Shown here piece after piece: positions 16,002 to 24,345 of a stretch of DNA of 64,000 nucleotides (positions within the stretch are counted from its first letter, which is position 1; every line of letters begins with the position of its first letter). Source of the stretch: VGCC01 sp044375955 (GTDB lineage Bacteria > Actinomycetota > Actinomycetes > S36-B12). The notes beneath the pieces are model-generated. The model saw only the letters and a list, made by a program, of their open reading frames with translations, did not search any database and was not told where the DNA came from. The position numbers and the translations under genes are program-made. Location: contig JBILLS010000003.1 of assembly GCA_044375955.1 (NCBI GenBank), positions 1 through 64,000 on the forward strand, given 5' to 3'.

Positions 16002-17192
16002 TTGAATACGCCCGTGACCTCCTTCACCGAGACGATCACCGTCGAGGATCTCGACTCCGATCCCTATCCCATCTATGCCCGGCTGCGCGCCGAGCAGCCG
16101 GTCGCGTGGGTGCCCGCGGTGAACTGTTGGCTGGTCACCCGCCAGAAGGACGTCGAGTTCGTCACCAAGCGATCCGAGCTGTTCACCGCCGAGGCCCCGG
16201 ATGCCCCCGTGGACCGCTCCTTCGGTGGCCGCACGCTGATGACGATGGACGGCCCCGAGCACCTGGAGTTGCGACGCACCCTGGACGAGAAGTTCCGGCC
16301 GAAGAAGGTCGCCGAGTACATCGACGACCTGGTGACCCCGATCGCCGAGGAGTACGTCGCGCGTGTGCTGGCCAAGGGTGATCGTCACGCGGAGTTGGTG
16401 GTCGAGTACTTCGAGCCGATCAGCGTGCTCGCACTCGCCCGCGTCCTTGGACTCGGTCACATGTCCGCCGAGCGCCTGCAGGACTGGTTCCGCGGTCTAT
16501 CCCAGGGCGCGACGAACTTCGAGAACGACCCGGAGAAGGCCGCGGCGAATGATGCAGCAGCCGCCGACATCGACGCCGAGTTGCGTCCCTTGATGCAGCG
16601 GTGGCAGACCGAGCCCGATGACTCCGCGATCGCCGCGATGGTCACCCACGGGTGCCCGGTCGGAAGTTTTCGACAGATCGAGTACCTGTTGCCGTCGATC
16701 AAGGTGATCCTGCTCGGCGGGATGCAGGAACCCGGGCACGGCGCCGCGTCCTGCCTGGCGGCACTGCTCATGCACCCGGACCAGATGCAGTACGTGCGGG
16801 AGCACCCGGAGAAGTGGGACGACGTGGTGAACGAGGCACTGCGCTGGATGGCACCCATCGGAACCATGCAGGCGACCGCGGTGGAGGACGTGGAGCTGGG
16901 TGGTGTGGTGATCCCGAAGGGTGACCTGGTCTCCGCGGTTGTCTCCAGCGCATGCCACGACGAGTCCGTGTTCGAGGATCCCGCGCGCTTCGACATCCAT
17001 CGCCCACGACAAGGGAATGCTGCCTTCGGATTCGGCGCACACTTCTGCGCGGGTCATCAATTCGCGCGTGACCTGGAGCGCATCAGCCTGCAGACCATCG
17101 TCGATGCGATGCCGACCATGGAACTCACTGCACCGGTTTCGTTCTTCGGCTGGGAATTCCGCGCACCCACCGCACTACGCGTGCGCTGGTGA
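16002..17192 (+). CDS. Cytochrome P450 (second of a divergent pair)
   Basis: A soluble P450 of 396 residues with the heme motif FGFGAHFCAGHQFAR and ExxR in NEALRWMAP. The I-helix reads LGGMQEPGHG: the acidic residue is kept, but proline stands where the oxygen-activating threonine usually is. The start is uncertain: TTG at 16002 gives this frame, and a GTG four codons later (16014) lies at a better distance from GGAAGG and may be the true start. It is divergent from the other P450 with about 44 bases between them, so both are probably controlled together. Substrate unknown. Confidence 0.87.
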   Translation: MNTPVTSFTETITVEDLDSDPYPIYARLRAEQPVAWVPAVNCWLVTRQKDVEFVTKRSELFTAEAPDAPVDRSFGGRTLMTMDGPEHLELRRTLDEKFRPKKVAEYIDDLVTPIAEEYVARVLAKGDRHAELVVEYFEPISVLALARVLGLGHMSAERLQDWFRGLSQGATNFENDPEKAAANDAAAADIDAELRPLMQRWQTEPDDSAIAAMVTHGCPVGSFRQIEYLLPSIKVILLGGMQEPGHGAASCLAALLMHPDQMQYVREHPEKWDDVVNEALRWMAPIGTMQATAVEDVELGGVVIPKGDLVSAVVSSACHDESVFEDPARFDIHRPRQGNAAFGFGAHFCAGHQFARDLERISLQTIVDAMPTMELTAPVSFFGWEFRAPTALRVRW

Positions 17193-17195
17193 CGA

Positions 17196-17627
17196 TTACG
17201 AAGTGATGACGCCCTTCTGCAGGATGAAGCAGCTGTAGGGCGCGGATTCGAGTGTGTGGACCACGGCGTAACAGTCGCGCGCCCGCTCATAGAACTCCAG
17301 GCGCGGGATCACACCGTAGGAAATTGAACGTCCCTCGAGTTGGGTCGCGGTGGCGAGCACCTCCCGCTGCACGTCGGTGACGATCGACGGGTCATCGAAC
17401 GCCTCCATGCGTTCCAGCGGGCGCTCGATGAAGGAGTCGAGGGGAAAGACACTCAGGATCGCGCGGAGCGCGCGCACGACACCCACCTCGCCAAGGCGGA
17501 TGACCGGCTTCCCGCTTGCCGCAGCGGGGTAGTTCGAATCGACAACAAGCAATCGATCGGCGTGGCCCATGTCGTCGAGGATCTTGAGTAGGTCACCACT
17601 CAGGAGTGGATCGACGCCCTTGAGCAT
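17196..17627 (-). CDS. RbsD/FucU-family sugar mutarotase
   Basis: A 143-residue protein matching the FucU/RbsD fold, including GHADRLLVVDSNYPA near residues 21-35 with the catalytic histidine and aspartate region, and the C-terminal YSCFILQKGV. These decameric enzymes interconvert anomers of fucose or ribose before phosphorylation or transport. The N-terminal LKGVDPLLSGDLLKILDDMG fits FucU slightly better than RbsD. It is last in a minus-strand run with an M23 peptidase and ATP-grasp gene, while ribokinase, RpiB and an FGGY kinase are 2-4 kb away, a loose sugar-use neighbourhood. Confidence 0.85.
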   Translation of the reverse strand: MLKGVDPLLSGDLLKILDDMGHADRLLVVDSNYPAAASGKPVIRLGEVGVVRALRAILSVFPLDSFIERPLERMEAFDDPSIVTDVQREVLATATQLEGRSISYGVIPRLEFYERARDCYAVVHTLESAPYSCFILQKGVITS

Positions 17628-17655
17628 GTGGACTCCTCGCTCGCTTGACGCGACC

Positions 17656-18216
17656 CTAGCGGGAACGCGTCGACGGCGGACAGATGCGCTCGATCAGCTT
17701 CGCCGGGTCGATTGCTGCGGATTCCCCACCACTGCGCCAGTACTCGAAGTGCAAATGAACGGAGCCGGGTGAGCCGGTATCGCCCATGAGCCCGATCACC
17801 TGACCAGCCGTGACCCGGTCGCCACCGTCGACGAATACCTCATCCATGTGCCCGTAGTAGTACTTCGGGCCGCCATCACCCTTCATGACGATCTGCAGGG
17901 AACCGTTGCTCTGCTTCTTGGTGCGGTCGATGCGTCCATCCTCCACCGCGAAGATCGCGGTTCCGCGGGGAGAGTGCAGGTCGATGCCCCGGTGCTTGCG
18001 GTTACCCCGATCCGCACCCCACCCGTCACCGATCCAGAAGTCCTTGGTCGGACAGACGCGCCCGCGCACCTCTTCGGGAGCCTCGAACTGTGGGTCCGCG
18101 GGGTCCGCCCCGAGGGAGCCGCCACCGTCGGTTTCGGACTTGTGGTTCGCCGCCGCGGGGGCAGCGGAGCCCACGAGGGCAACGACGGCTGCGAGGGCCA
18201 CCAGGCTGGCGCGCAT
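17656..18216 (-). CDS. Secreted M23 (LytM-type) metallopeptidase
   Basis: A 186-residue exported peptidase. The signal peptide ends near AAPAAANH, and the zinc ligands are visible as HxxxD (His75, Asp79 in KHRGIDL) and HxH (His154, His156 in HLHFEY). M23 peptidases of this size cut peptidoglycan cross-links or stay catalytically modest as envelope factors. There is no LysM or other wall-binding domain. It begins nine bases after the ATP-grasp stop, so it is likely in the same transcript. Confidence 0.88.
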   Translation of the reverse strand: MRASLVALAAVVALVGSAAPAAANHKSETDGGGSLGADPADPQFEAPEEVRGRVCPTKDFWIGDGWGADRGNRKHRGIDLHSPRGTAIFAVEDGRIDRTKKQSNGSLQIVMKGDGGPKYYYGHMDEVFVDGGDRVTAGQVIGLMGDTGSPGSVHLHFEYWRSGGESAAIDPAKLIERICPPSTRSR

Positions 18217-18225
18217 CCCGCGACG

Positions 18226-19143
18226 TTACCTATTCGTTATCTCCCCCGCACCCGGGGGGGTCACCCGGGCGCTGATAGCCGCAGCGAATCGGTCCGCGGC
18301 CTGCGGGTCGGTGACCAGGAACACCGACGGCTCGACCAACTCCACCTCCAGCACCTGAGGGGAACCCGATTCGTCATCGATCAGGTCCACCCGGGCGTAC
18401 AGGAACGGCCATGTCCCGGTCCGCGCGCGCGCCGTGGCCAAGGCGGCGTCGGCGACCGCCCGCTGGGCGGGGGTGGCCTGCCGAGGCGAGATGGCCTCCT
18501 TGATGAAAAGGAACTCGGTGGACGCCTGCGCGTGCATCTCGCGCGTCAGTAGTGGACCCTTGCGTGCGGCATGGGAGAAGACACCATCGAAGTACAACAG
18601 CGCTGTCTCCCCCGCCGTGTCCACCGCGTCGAGGTAGGGCTGCACCATCACGCAGCGACCTTCCGCATGGAGGCGCCGAATGTGTCCGTCGGCGCGCTCG
18701 GTGTCACCGGGGCCGTAGCGGGCAGTGTTACGAGACCCGGCGGAGTTGGTGGGCTTGATCACGTACTCCCCCAAGGTGGGAAGTGACCACGAGTCACCCG
18801 GCTCGATGAACGTGGTCTGGACGCACGGCACACCGTCGTCGGCCAGGTCGCGCAGGTAGCGCTTGTCCATCGACCACGCGAGCACGGCGCGCGGATTGAG
18901 GACCGGGGTGTCAGTAGCTACGTGATCGACCCATGCCAGGAATTCCGCACCACGCTCCGCGCAGTCCCAGGTCTGCCGGATGACCACCGCGTCGAAGGAA
19001 CCCCAGTCGGCGGGCGCGTCCCAGACGAGGGGAACCGCGTCGATGCCCTGTGCATCGAGCGGGGCCAGCAGGAGCTGGTCATCCTCGTCGAGCGTTGCGT
19101 ACTCCGCGCAGGTCGCCAGGGCGACCCGTCGCCGACTCGTCAC
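18226..19143 (-). CDS. ATP-grasp ligase-like protein
   Basis: A 305-residue protein with ATP-grasp features: RQTWDCAERGAEFLAWVD in the N-terminal domain, the lysine-bearing strand YVIKPTNSAGSRNTARY near residue 128, and the metal-binding end VLEVELVEPSVFL near residue 276. Relatives are annotated as RimK- or glutathione-synthetase-like; they join a carboxylate to an amine or thiol via an acyl-phosphate. The substrate is unknown. The GTG start overlaps the lipoprotein stop (GTGA), and the M23 peptidase follows, which hints at a cell-envelope peptide product, but only by association. Confidence 0.75.
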   Translation of the reverse strand: MTSRRRVALATCAEYATLDEDDQLLLAPLDAQGIDAVPLVWDAPADWGSFDAVVIRQTWDCAERGAEFLAWVDHVATDTPVLNPRAVLAWSMDKRYLRDLADDGVPCVQTTFIEPGDSWSLPTLGEYVIKPTNSAGSRNTARYGPGDTERADGHIRRLHAEGRCVMVQPYLDAVDTAGETALLYFDGVFSHAARKGPLLTREMHAQASTEFLFIKEAISPRQATPAQRAVADAALATARARTGTWPFLYARVDLIDDESGSPQVLEVELVEPSVFLVTDPQAADRFAAAISARVTPPGAGEITNR

Positions 19144-19538
19144 TCCGTGACCGTGACCGCGATGTCGTAGGTGGTGTTGTCCGGGAGGGTGACGGTGATG
19201 ACGGCATTACCCGGTGCGAGCGCCTTGGCGCCCGGGTTGTAGACCACACCCTCCTCGTCCCGCGCCTGGAAAATCTCCAGAATGTCGGTGTTCGGGGTGT
19301 CGATGGTGGTGCCGACGACTTCGTCCACGACGATGTCGATGAAGTCACCCACCACGGCGGTCGCCTCGGTCTGCCCCGGCTCCACGATGATCGGCGGGAG
19401 CATCTGCGTTGAGTTGGCAGGAGCCTCGTCCGTGGTCGCTGCCTCGCCGCCTGATCCCGACGAGCATCCCGCGAGGAGTCCGATGCTCATAATCGCCGCT
19501 GCGAGGGCGACTGAGCGGCGAGTGCGAAGAGCCGACAT
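19140..19538 (-). CDS. Small lipoprotein with Ig-like beta-sandwich
   Basis: A 132-residue predicted lipoprotein. The ATG at 19538 has a near-perfect ribosome-binding site (AAGGAGG) and opens a lipoprotein signal peptide with lipobox IGLLAGC. The mature part is an acidic, valine-rich beta domain (VGDFIDIVVDEVVG ... GNAVITVTLP) resembling bacterial Ig-like folds. It would be anchored outside the membrane. It is translationally coupled to the ATP-grasp gene. Role unknown. Confidence 0.75.
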   Translation of the reverse strand: MSALRTRRSVALAAAIMSIGLLAGCSSGSGGEAATTDEAPANSTQMLPPIIVEPGQTEATAVVGDFIDIVVDEVVGTTIDTPNTDILEIFQARDEEGVVYNPGAKALAPGNAVITVTLPDNTTYDIAVTVTE

Positions 19539-19617
19539 GGGAACCTCCTTGATCCTGTGTGATCCGACTGTAGCGCGGGTGCGGTGGACTCTCGGGCTTC
19601 CCGCACCCCATCGTGAC

Positions 19618-20055
19618 TCAGCTGATCTCGTCCAACTGGGCGACGCGGGCGGCGTGGCGCCCACCCTCGAACGGCGTGTCCAGGAACACGCGCAGTGACT
19701 CCCGGGCGAGGTGGGGTTCGGTTACCCGTTCCCCGAAGCACGCCACGTTGGCATCGTTATGCAGACGCGTCATCTGGGCATCCTGCTCATCACGGATGAT
19801 CCCCGCGCGCACACCGTGCACCCTGTTGGCCGCCATGCAGATGCCCTGCCCGCTCCCGCAGACGAGGACACCCCGTTCGACATCCCCGGAAGCAACGAGT
19901 CGGCCCACCTGCTCGCCGAACACCGGGTAGTCCACCCGTTCTGCGGAGTGCGTGCCCACGTCCGTGACATCGTGTCCTTGATCACTGAGCCAGGCCTTGA
20001 GTTGCTCTTTCAGCGTGAATCCCGCGTGATCGGACCCGATGGCGATGCGCATCAT
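19618..20055 (-). CDS. rpiB: Ribose-5-phosphate isomerase B
   Basis: A 145-residue RpiB/LacAB-family isomerase. It shows the N-terminal IAIGSDHAGF motif, the active-site cysteine in VLVCGSGQGICMAANR, and RAGIIRDEQDAQMTRLHNDAN. It interconverts ribose 5-phosphate and ribulose 5-phosphate. The start is the first of two consecutive ATGs and overlaps the FGGY kinase stop as ATGA, so kinase and isomerase are coupled. Related isomerases act on allose or other sugar phosphates, so a non-ribose substrate matching the kinase is possible. Confidence 0.9.
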   Translation of the reverse strand: MMRIAIGSDHAGFTLKEQLKAWLSDQGHDVTDVGTHSAERVDYPVFGEQVGRLVASGDVERGVLVCGSGQGICMAANRVHGVRAGIIRDEQDAQMTRLHNDANVACFGERVTEPHLARESLRVFLDTPFEGGRHAARVAQLDEIS

Positions 20056-21458
20056 GACTCCTGTTGGGCTCGGACCTGCTCGAGGTGGTGATCGCGGCGT
20101 TCCGCCAGCATCGCGGTCATGCTCTCACGGGGAGTGATCAGGTCGCCGAGTTCCGGTGACGTCGGGTTGCACGTGATGCCCTGGGCCAAGAGTCCAGCGC
20201 CGAGGACGGCGGCATCGGGTGCCGCCACAGGGGCGAGCGCGAGCCCTGTGGCGTCGGCGATCAATTGGCGGAAACGTGGATCGACGGTGCCCCCACCCAC
20301 CAGCATCACCGGTTGCTCGAAGGGTCCATCACAGGCGGACACTGCCGCGCACGCCAGGGCGACCGCATGAGCGATGCCCTCCAGGGCGCTGCGCAGCAAT
20401 GCCTGTCGATCGGTATGGAGTCCGATGCCGTGCCACGCACCGCGCAGCGACGCGTCCATGAACGGAGTCCGCTCACCGGCAAGGTAGGGCAGGAAGATCG
20501 GATCATCACCCCGCACATCGACATCCAGTGCGGCGTTCGCCTCCGCCACCGATGCACCCAGGAGATCCAGGATGCGCGTGAGCGCGACACCCGCGTTCTG
20601 CACGGCGCCGATGCGATAGAAGCCATCCTCGGGATCACCCGCGCACGCGAACAAGTGCGTTGCGTCGTCAAACGTGGTGTTGTCGGTGACGCGCACGATC
20701 TGGGCTCCGGAACCGACGGCGATGAATCCAGCGCCACGACGCAGCCCGAGGGCAGTGATGACGCACGCCGTGTCGGCGCCACCGATGACGGAGGGTCGCG
20801 TCACACCACCGATCACGATGTCGCCTCCCGAGGAGGTCGAAGCGACGATGGGTGCGAGGCGCCCGGAGTCGATTCCGAGCCAGGTGAGCATCTCCTCGGA
20901 CCAGCGCTCGGTGGTCAGGTCGAACAGCAGCGTGCCCGAGGCATCGCTGCGCTCGGTGAACACCCCACCACCGGCGCGGGCGCGCACCCAGTCCTTGACC
21001 TGCAGGAACCAGCGCGCGCGCGACCACACCTCGGGTTCGTTGTCCCGCACCCAGGCCAGAGAGGTCGCCGCGAATCCGGCAACGGGCCGGGAACCGAGGC
21101 GAGACCGTGCTTCCGCCGGCACCTCGCGCGCGATGCGATCGACGTAGCCGGCCCCGCGCGTGTCGGCCCAGGTGATCGCGGGACGCAGGGGGGTGAGGTC
21201 CTCGTCGACGATCACCACCCCGTGCATCTGGCCGGAGAATCCGACGGGCCCGACCGGGTCCCCCAGGTCGGCGAGGCTGTCCCGGGCCGCGGCCATCCAG
21301 GTCTCCGCGGGCATCTCGGCCCACCCGGGCCGGGGGCTCGCCAGCGGGTAGGAGTGTGAGGAAGCCCTCTCGATTTCCGGTTCCGCACCGGCACCGGAGC
21401 GAGACACAATGGCGGCCTTGAGCGAGCCCGTCCCCACATCGAGTCCGAGGGAGCCCAT
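20052..21458 (-). CDS. FGGY-family pentulose kinase (xylulokinase-like)
   Basis: A 468-residue carbohydrate kinase, starting MGSLGLDVGTGSLKAAIV with the phosphate-binding loop. The substrate motif is GFSGQMHGVVIVDEDLTPLR with AITWADTR, and the later segment YLAGERTPFMDASLRGAWHG is typical of xylulokinases. The adenosine motif is LVGGGTVDPRFRQ. The gene reads on into rpiB with an ATGA overlap. Its ATG shares bases 21457-21458 with the ATG of the divergent ribokinase gene, so its promoter must lie inside that gene. It could be a second xylulokinase or a kinase for ribulose or another ketose. Confidence 0.82.
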   Translation of the reverse strand: MGSLGLDVGTGSLKAAIVSRSGAGAEPEIERASSHSYPLASPRPGWAEMPAETWMAAARDSLADLGDPVGPVGFSGQMHGVVIVDEDLTPLRPAITWADTRGAGYVDRIAREVPAEARSRLGSRPVAGFAATSLAWVRDNEPEVWSRARWFLQVKDWVRARAGGGVFTERSDASGTLLFDLTTERWSEEMLTWLGIDSGRLAPIVASTSSGGDIVIGGVTRPSVIGGADTACVITALGLRRGAGFIAVGSGAQIVRVTDNTTFDDATHLFACAGDPEDGFYRIGAVQNAGVALTRILDLLGASVAEANAALDVDVRGDDPIFLPYLAGERTPFMDASLRGAWHGIGLHTDRQALLRSALEGIAHAVALACAAVSACDGPFEQPVMLVGGGTVDPRFRQLIADATGLALAPVAAPDAAVLGAGLLAQGITCNPTSPELGDLITPRESMTAMLAERRDHHLEQVRAQQES

Positions 21459-22395
21459 GTCTGGCACGTCGCCAAGTATTCCCGCCGGCCCCCGCGTCGT
21501 CGTCGTCGGCAGCCTGAACGTCGATCTCGTCGTCGGGCTCGCGCGCATGCCCGCTCCGGGGGAGACCGTTTTCGGCGACACTCTGCAGCGCCATCCGGGC
21601 GGCAAGGGGTTGAACCAGGCGGTTGCCGCCGGACGCCTCGGGATTCCCGTGACGATGGTCGGCGCCGTGGGCGATGACGGATCCGGGGACTGGCTGCGGG
21701 CCGTGATGTCCGCGGAGGGAATCGATCAGTCCGGGATCAGCACCGTGCCGGGGACGTCGGGCACGGCACTGATCGAGGTCGATGCGACGGGCGCGAATCG
21801 CATCATCGTCATCTCCGGGGCCAACGATCGGGTCAGCGCGCAAGTGGTGGAGGAGTACCTCACCGCGTGCCCGGACCTCGGTGTCGTACTGACCCAGGGC
21901 GAGGTCCCGATGGAGGCGATCGCCGCGGCGATGCGCACGGGTCGTGCGCGCGGGGCGCAGACGATCCTGAATCCGGCACCCGCGCGGGACTATCCGCGCG
22001 ACCTCATGGGCGCGGTCGACTTCCTGGTGCCCAACGAACATGAAGCCGCCTTGATGACAGGCCTCGATGTCAGCACCACCGTCGATGCCGTGGAAGCGGC
22101 CGGAGAGATGACGCGGTGGGGAGCAGGGTGCGTGGTGATCACGCGCGGTGAGCGCGGTGCGGTGTGGTCCACGGCGACGAACTCGGGACAGGTGCAGGCC
22201 TTCCGGGTGCACGCGGTCGACACGGTGGCCGCCGGTGATGCTTTCTGCGGCGGGTTGGGTGCCGCGCTCGTGCGCGGTGAGCCGCTCGCGGAGGCACTGC
22301 GCTGGGCATCGGCATGCGGCGCTCTCGCTGCAACGAAAGCGGGTGCCGTGCCGTCCCTGCCGACCCTCGACGACGTGCAGGGGCTTCTGGCCTAG
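21457..22395 (+). CDS. rbsK: Ribokinase (PfkB family)
   Basis: A 312-residue PfkB kinase. The N-terminal VVVVGSLNVDLVVGLARMP and HPGGKGLNQAVAAGRLG match ribokinase, and the C-terminal signature DTVAAGDAFCGGLGAAL carries the catalytic aspartate. It phosphorylates ribose to ribose 5-phosphate, the substrate of the RpiB encoded on the other strand. The ATG at 21457 has a GAGGGAG site three bases upstream, inside the opposite kinase gene. Its stop overlaps the convergent DUF2236 gene by four bases. Confidence 0.88.
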   Translation: MSGTSPSIPAGPRVVVVGSLNVDLVVGLARMPAPGETVFGDTLQRHPGGKGLNQAVAAGRLGIPVTMVGAVGDDGSGDWLRAVMSAEGIDQSGISTVPGTSGTALIEVDATGANRIIVISGANDRVSAQVVEEYLTACPDLGVVLTQGEVPMEAIAAAMRTGRARGAQTILNPAPARDYPRDLMGAVDFLVPNEHEAALMTGLDVSTTVDAVEAAGEMTRWGAGCVVITRGERGAVWSTATNSGQVQAFRVHAVDTVAAGDAFCGGLGAALVRGEPLAEALRWASACGALAATKAGAVPSLPTLDDVQGLLA

Positions 22396-23285
22396 AGACC
22401 AGCTACCCGCTGCGCCGCGTTGCGCATCGACGGTGACTGTGGTCCGAGAACGAGCTGCATCCCTCCGAGCATCGCCGCCACGACCGGCTTCATCACGCCG
22501 AGGGAGATCTGCGGTAGGTCGAGGAGTGTCCGGTAGTGCGCGGGCATGGTCGCGACGGCACCCGCGAAGAGAACGCTGTAGGGCGGACGCGCGGGAAGCG
22601 GCAGCAGTGGATTGCGGATGAAGTCGACGGTCCGCGTGGCCACGTCGCTGCCCGTGAGGACTGGGCGGTACTCGTCGAGTTGAACCTGCAACTCGATGAC
22701 GCTGCGCGGAGGGTTGTCGACGCCGACGAGCTCACCGGCGATCGCCCACTCCCGCACGTATGCGTCCTCACCTCCCGGTATCGGCCCGCCCCACACCCGA
22801 TGTGTGGCGAGGAACGAGTCGGTGAAGGCGATGTGCACCCAGCGCAGCAGATCCGGATCCGACGCGGAGTAGGGCTTGGGTCCGACGGGGGTCTCATAGG
22901 TGCCGGTGACTCGCCGGTGCATGCCACGTACACGAGCGCACTCGCGATCGGCCATCGCGCGGTCTCCGAAGGTGACCACGGTGAGCCACTGCGTGGTGCC
23001 AGCGAGACGGCCCAGCGCATCGTCCTCGTAGCGCGAGTGCTCGCTGACACCGGCGAGCGCACCGGGGTGCAGCGCCTGCATCAACAGTGCACGCACGCCT
23101 CCCACCAGAGTGGGCAGAGATCCGTGCACCGCCCAGGCGGCCGAACCAGGGCCGAAGTAGCCCTCGTCCTCTCCGTCGGCAAGCTGGGTGACCCAGTCAG
23201 GCATTCCGTCCGGGTCACCGGACACGATCCTGCGAAATCCCGATGCGAGGGACGCACGCACATTCCCCGGGGACAACGCGACCAT
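22392..23285 (-). CDS. DUF2236 (MpaB/latex-clearing-protein-like) oxygenase-domain protein
   Basis: A 297-residue protein of the oxygenase-MpaB/DUF2236 family, seen in GSAAWAVHGSLPTLVGG, LLMQALHPGALAGVSEHS and the histidine-bearing LRWVHIAFTDSF. Family members include the rubber oxygenase Lcp, which binds heme b, and many uncharacterised actinobacterial proteins. The conserved histidines near residues 73 and 150 are probable metal or heme ligands. No signal peptide. It is convergent with ribokinase and 89 bases from oleD, without an obvious functional link. Confidence 0.82.
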   Translation of the reverse strand: MVALSPGNVRASLASGFRRIVSGDPDGMPDWVTQLADGEDEGYFGPGSAAWAVHGSLPTLVGGVRALLMQALHPGALAGVSEHSRYEDDALGRLAGTTQWLTVVTFGDRAMADRECARVRGMHRRVTGTYETPVGPKPYSASDPDLLRWVHIAFTDSFLATHRVWGGPIPGGEDAYVREWAIAGELVGVDNPPRSVIELQVQLDEYRPVLTGSDVATRTVDFIRNPLLPLPARPPYSVLFAGAVATMPAHYRTLLDLPQISLGVMKPVVAAMLGGMQLVLGPQSPSMRNAAQRVAGL

Positions 23286-23373
23286 GCCCCCACTGTGCCG
23301 GGACTGACGCCCAGGCGCATCCCGGCCCCCGATCGACAGCGTTGCTCGAACGCGGGCTCGAGGCGATCGAGGC

Positions 23374-24345
23374 TCAGGCCATCGGGTGATTCGCGTACCA
23401 GGCAGCCAGTTGCTCGAGTCCTTCGTCGATGCCTACTCGCGGCTGCCACTGGAGTGCCGTGCGTACTTCCCGCTGATCGAACCAGTGCGCAGTGCCCAGT
23501 TGCTCGGCGAGGAACGTGGTCATCGGAGGGTCTCCGGGTCGGCGCAGAAGTGACCACGCACCGGAAACCACAGCACCAGCCGACCACGCCACGGGGAATG
23601 GCACCCGGCGGTGTGGCGGAGGAGCGCCCGCCGCACGAGCGATCCCGGCGAGCAGATCGGCAACCATGCGCGGTTGACCGTTGCTGACCACGAACACCCG
23701 CCCCCCCGGCCCGTGGGTGAGCGCAGCCACCAGGGAGTCAGCGGCATTGTCGATGTATGTGGTGTCGATGAGTGCGCAGCCATCATCAATCAACACGAGT
23801 CTGCCAGCCCGAGCACGCGCGACGATTCGCCCGACGAGTTGGGTATCGCCTGGTCCCCACACGAGGTGCGGGCGGATCACCACGACGGCGAGGTCGGTGC
23901 TGTCGGCGTCGAGGGCGAGCAGTTCGGCCTGCGCCTTAGTGCGGGAGTAGGCACTTCGTGCAGTGCTGGGATCGGCAGGGCCCGCGGGGGCACCGACCAG
24001 CGGGTGACCCGAATGCGCCACCGAGGGCGAGGAGACGTGCACGAATTTCGAGACGCCAGCGCGTCTGGACGCCTCGAGCAGGGTGGCCGTGCCGGTCACA
24101 TTTATCTCTGCGTAATCGCGTGCGGGCCCGGTGATGCCCACCTTCGCTGCTAGGTGGACGACCGCATCGCACCCGGCGAGTGCACGCCGAACGGCATCGG
24201 TATCGCGGATATCCGCGAGAACCTCCGTGCAGCCCAGACCTGACGGATGACGTTGCAGCACGGTCACCGCGTGACCGGACTCGATGAGCTTCTGCGCGGT
24301 AGTTCTGCCCAGGAGACTCGTGGCACCGGTAACGAGGATGCGCAT
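23374..24345 (-). CDS. oleD: OleD: NADPH-dependent beta-keto acid reductase of olefin synthesis
   Basis: A 323-residue extended short-chain dehydrogenase. The N-terminal Rossmann motif is VTGATSLLGRTTA, and the catalytic Tyr133 and Lys137 are in YSRTK. OleD reduces the 2-alkyl-3-ketoalkanoic acid made by OleA to the 2-alkyl-3-hydroxy acid. The ATG at 24345 shares one base with the TAA stop of oleBC (TAATG), so it is co-translated although its reaction comes before those of OleC and OleB. By sequence alone it could be any sugar-epimerase-like reductase; the operon makes the OleD call strong. Confidence 0.87.
   Translation of the reverse strand: MRILVTGATSLLGRTTAQKLIESGHAVTVLQRHPSGLGCTEVLADIRDTDAVRRALAGCDAVVHLAAKVGITGPARDYAEINVTGTATLLEASRRAGVSKFVHVSSPSVAHSGHPLVGAPAGPADPSTARSAYSRTKAQAELLALDADSTDLAVVVIRPHLVWGPGDTQLVGRIVARARAGRLVLIDDGCALIDTTYIDNAADSLVAALTHGPGGRVFVVSNGQPRMVADLLAGIARAAGAPPPHRRVPFPVAWSAGAVVSGAWSLLRRPGDPPMTTFLAEQLGTAHWFDQREVRTALQWQPRVGIDEGLEQLAAWYANHPMA

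Noticed and set aside
20668..22212. 514-codon minus-strand frame opposite ribokinase
   Set aside because: Runs through the FGGY kinase and ribokinase in the wrong frames; no motif.
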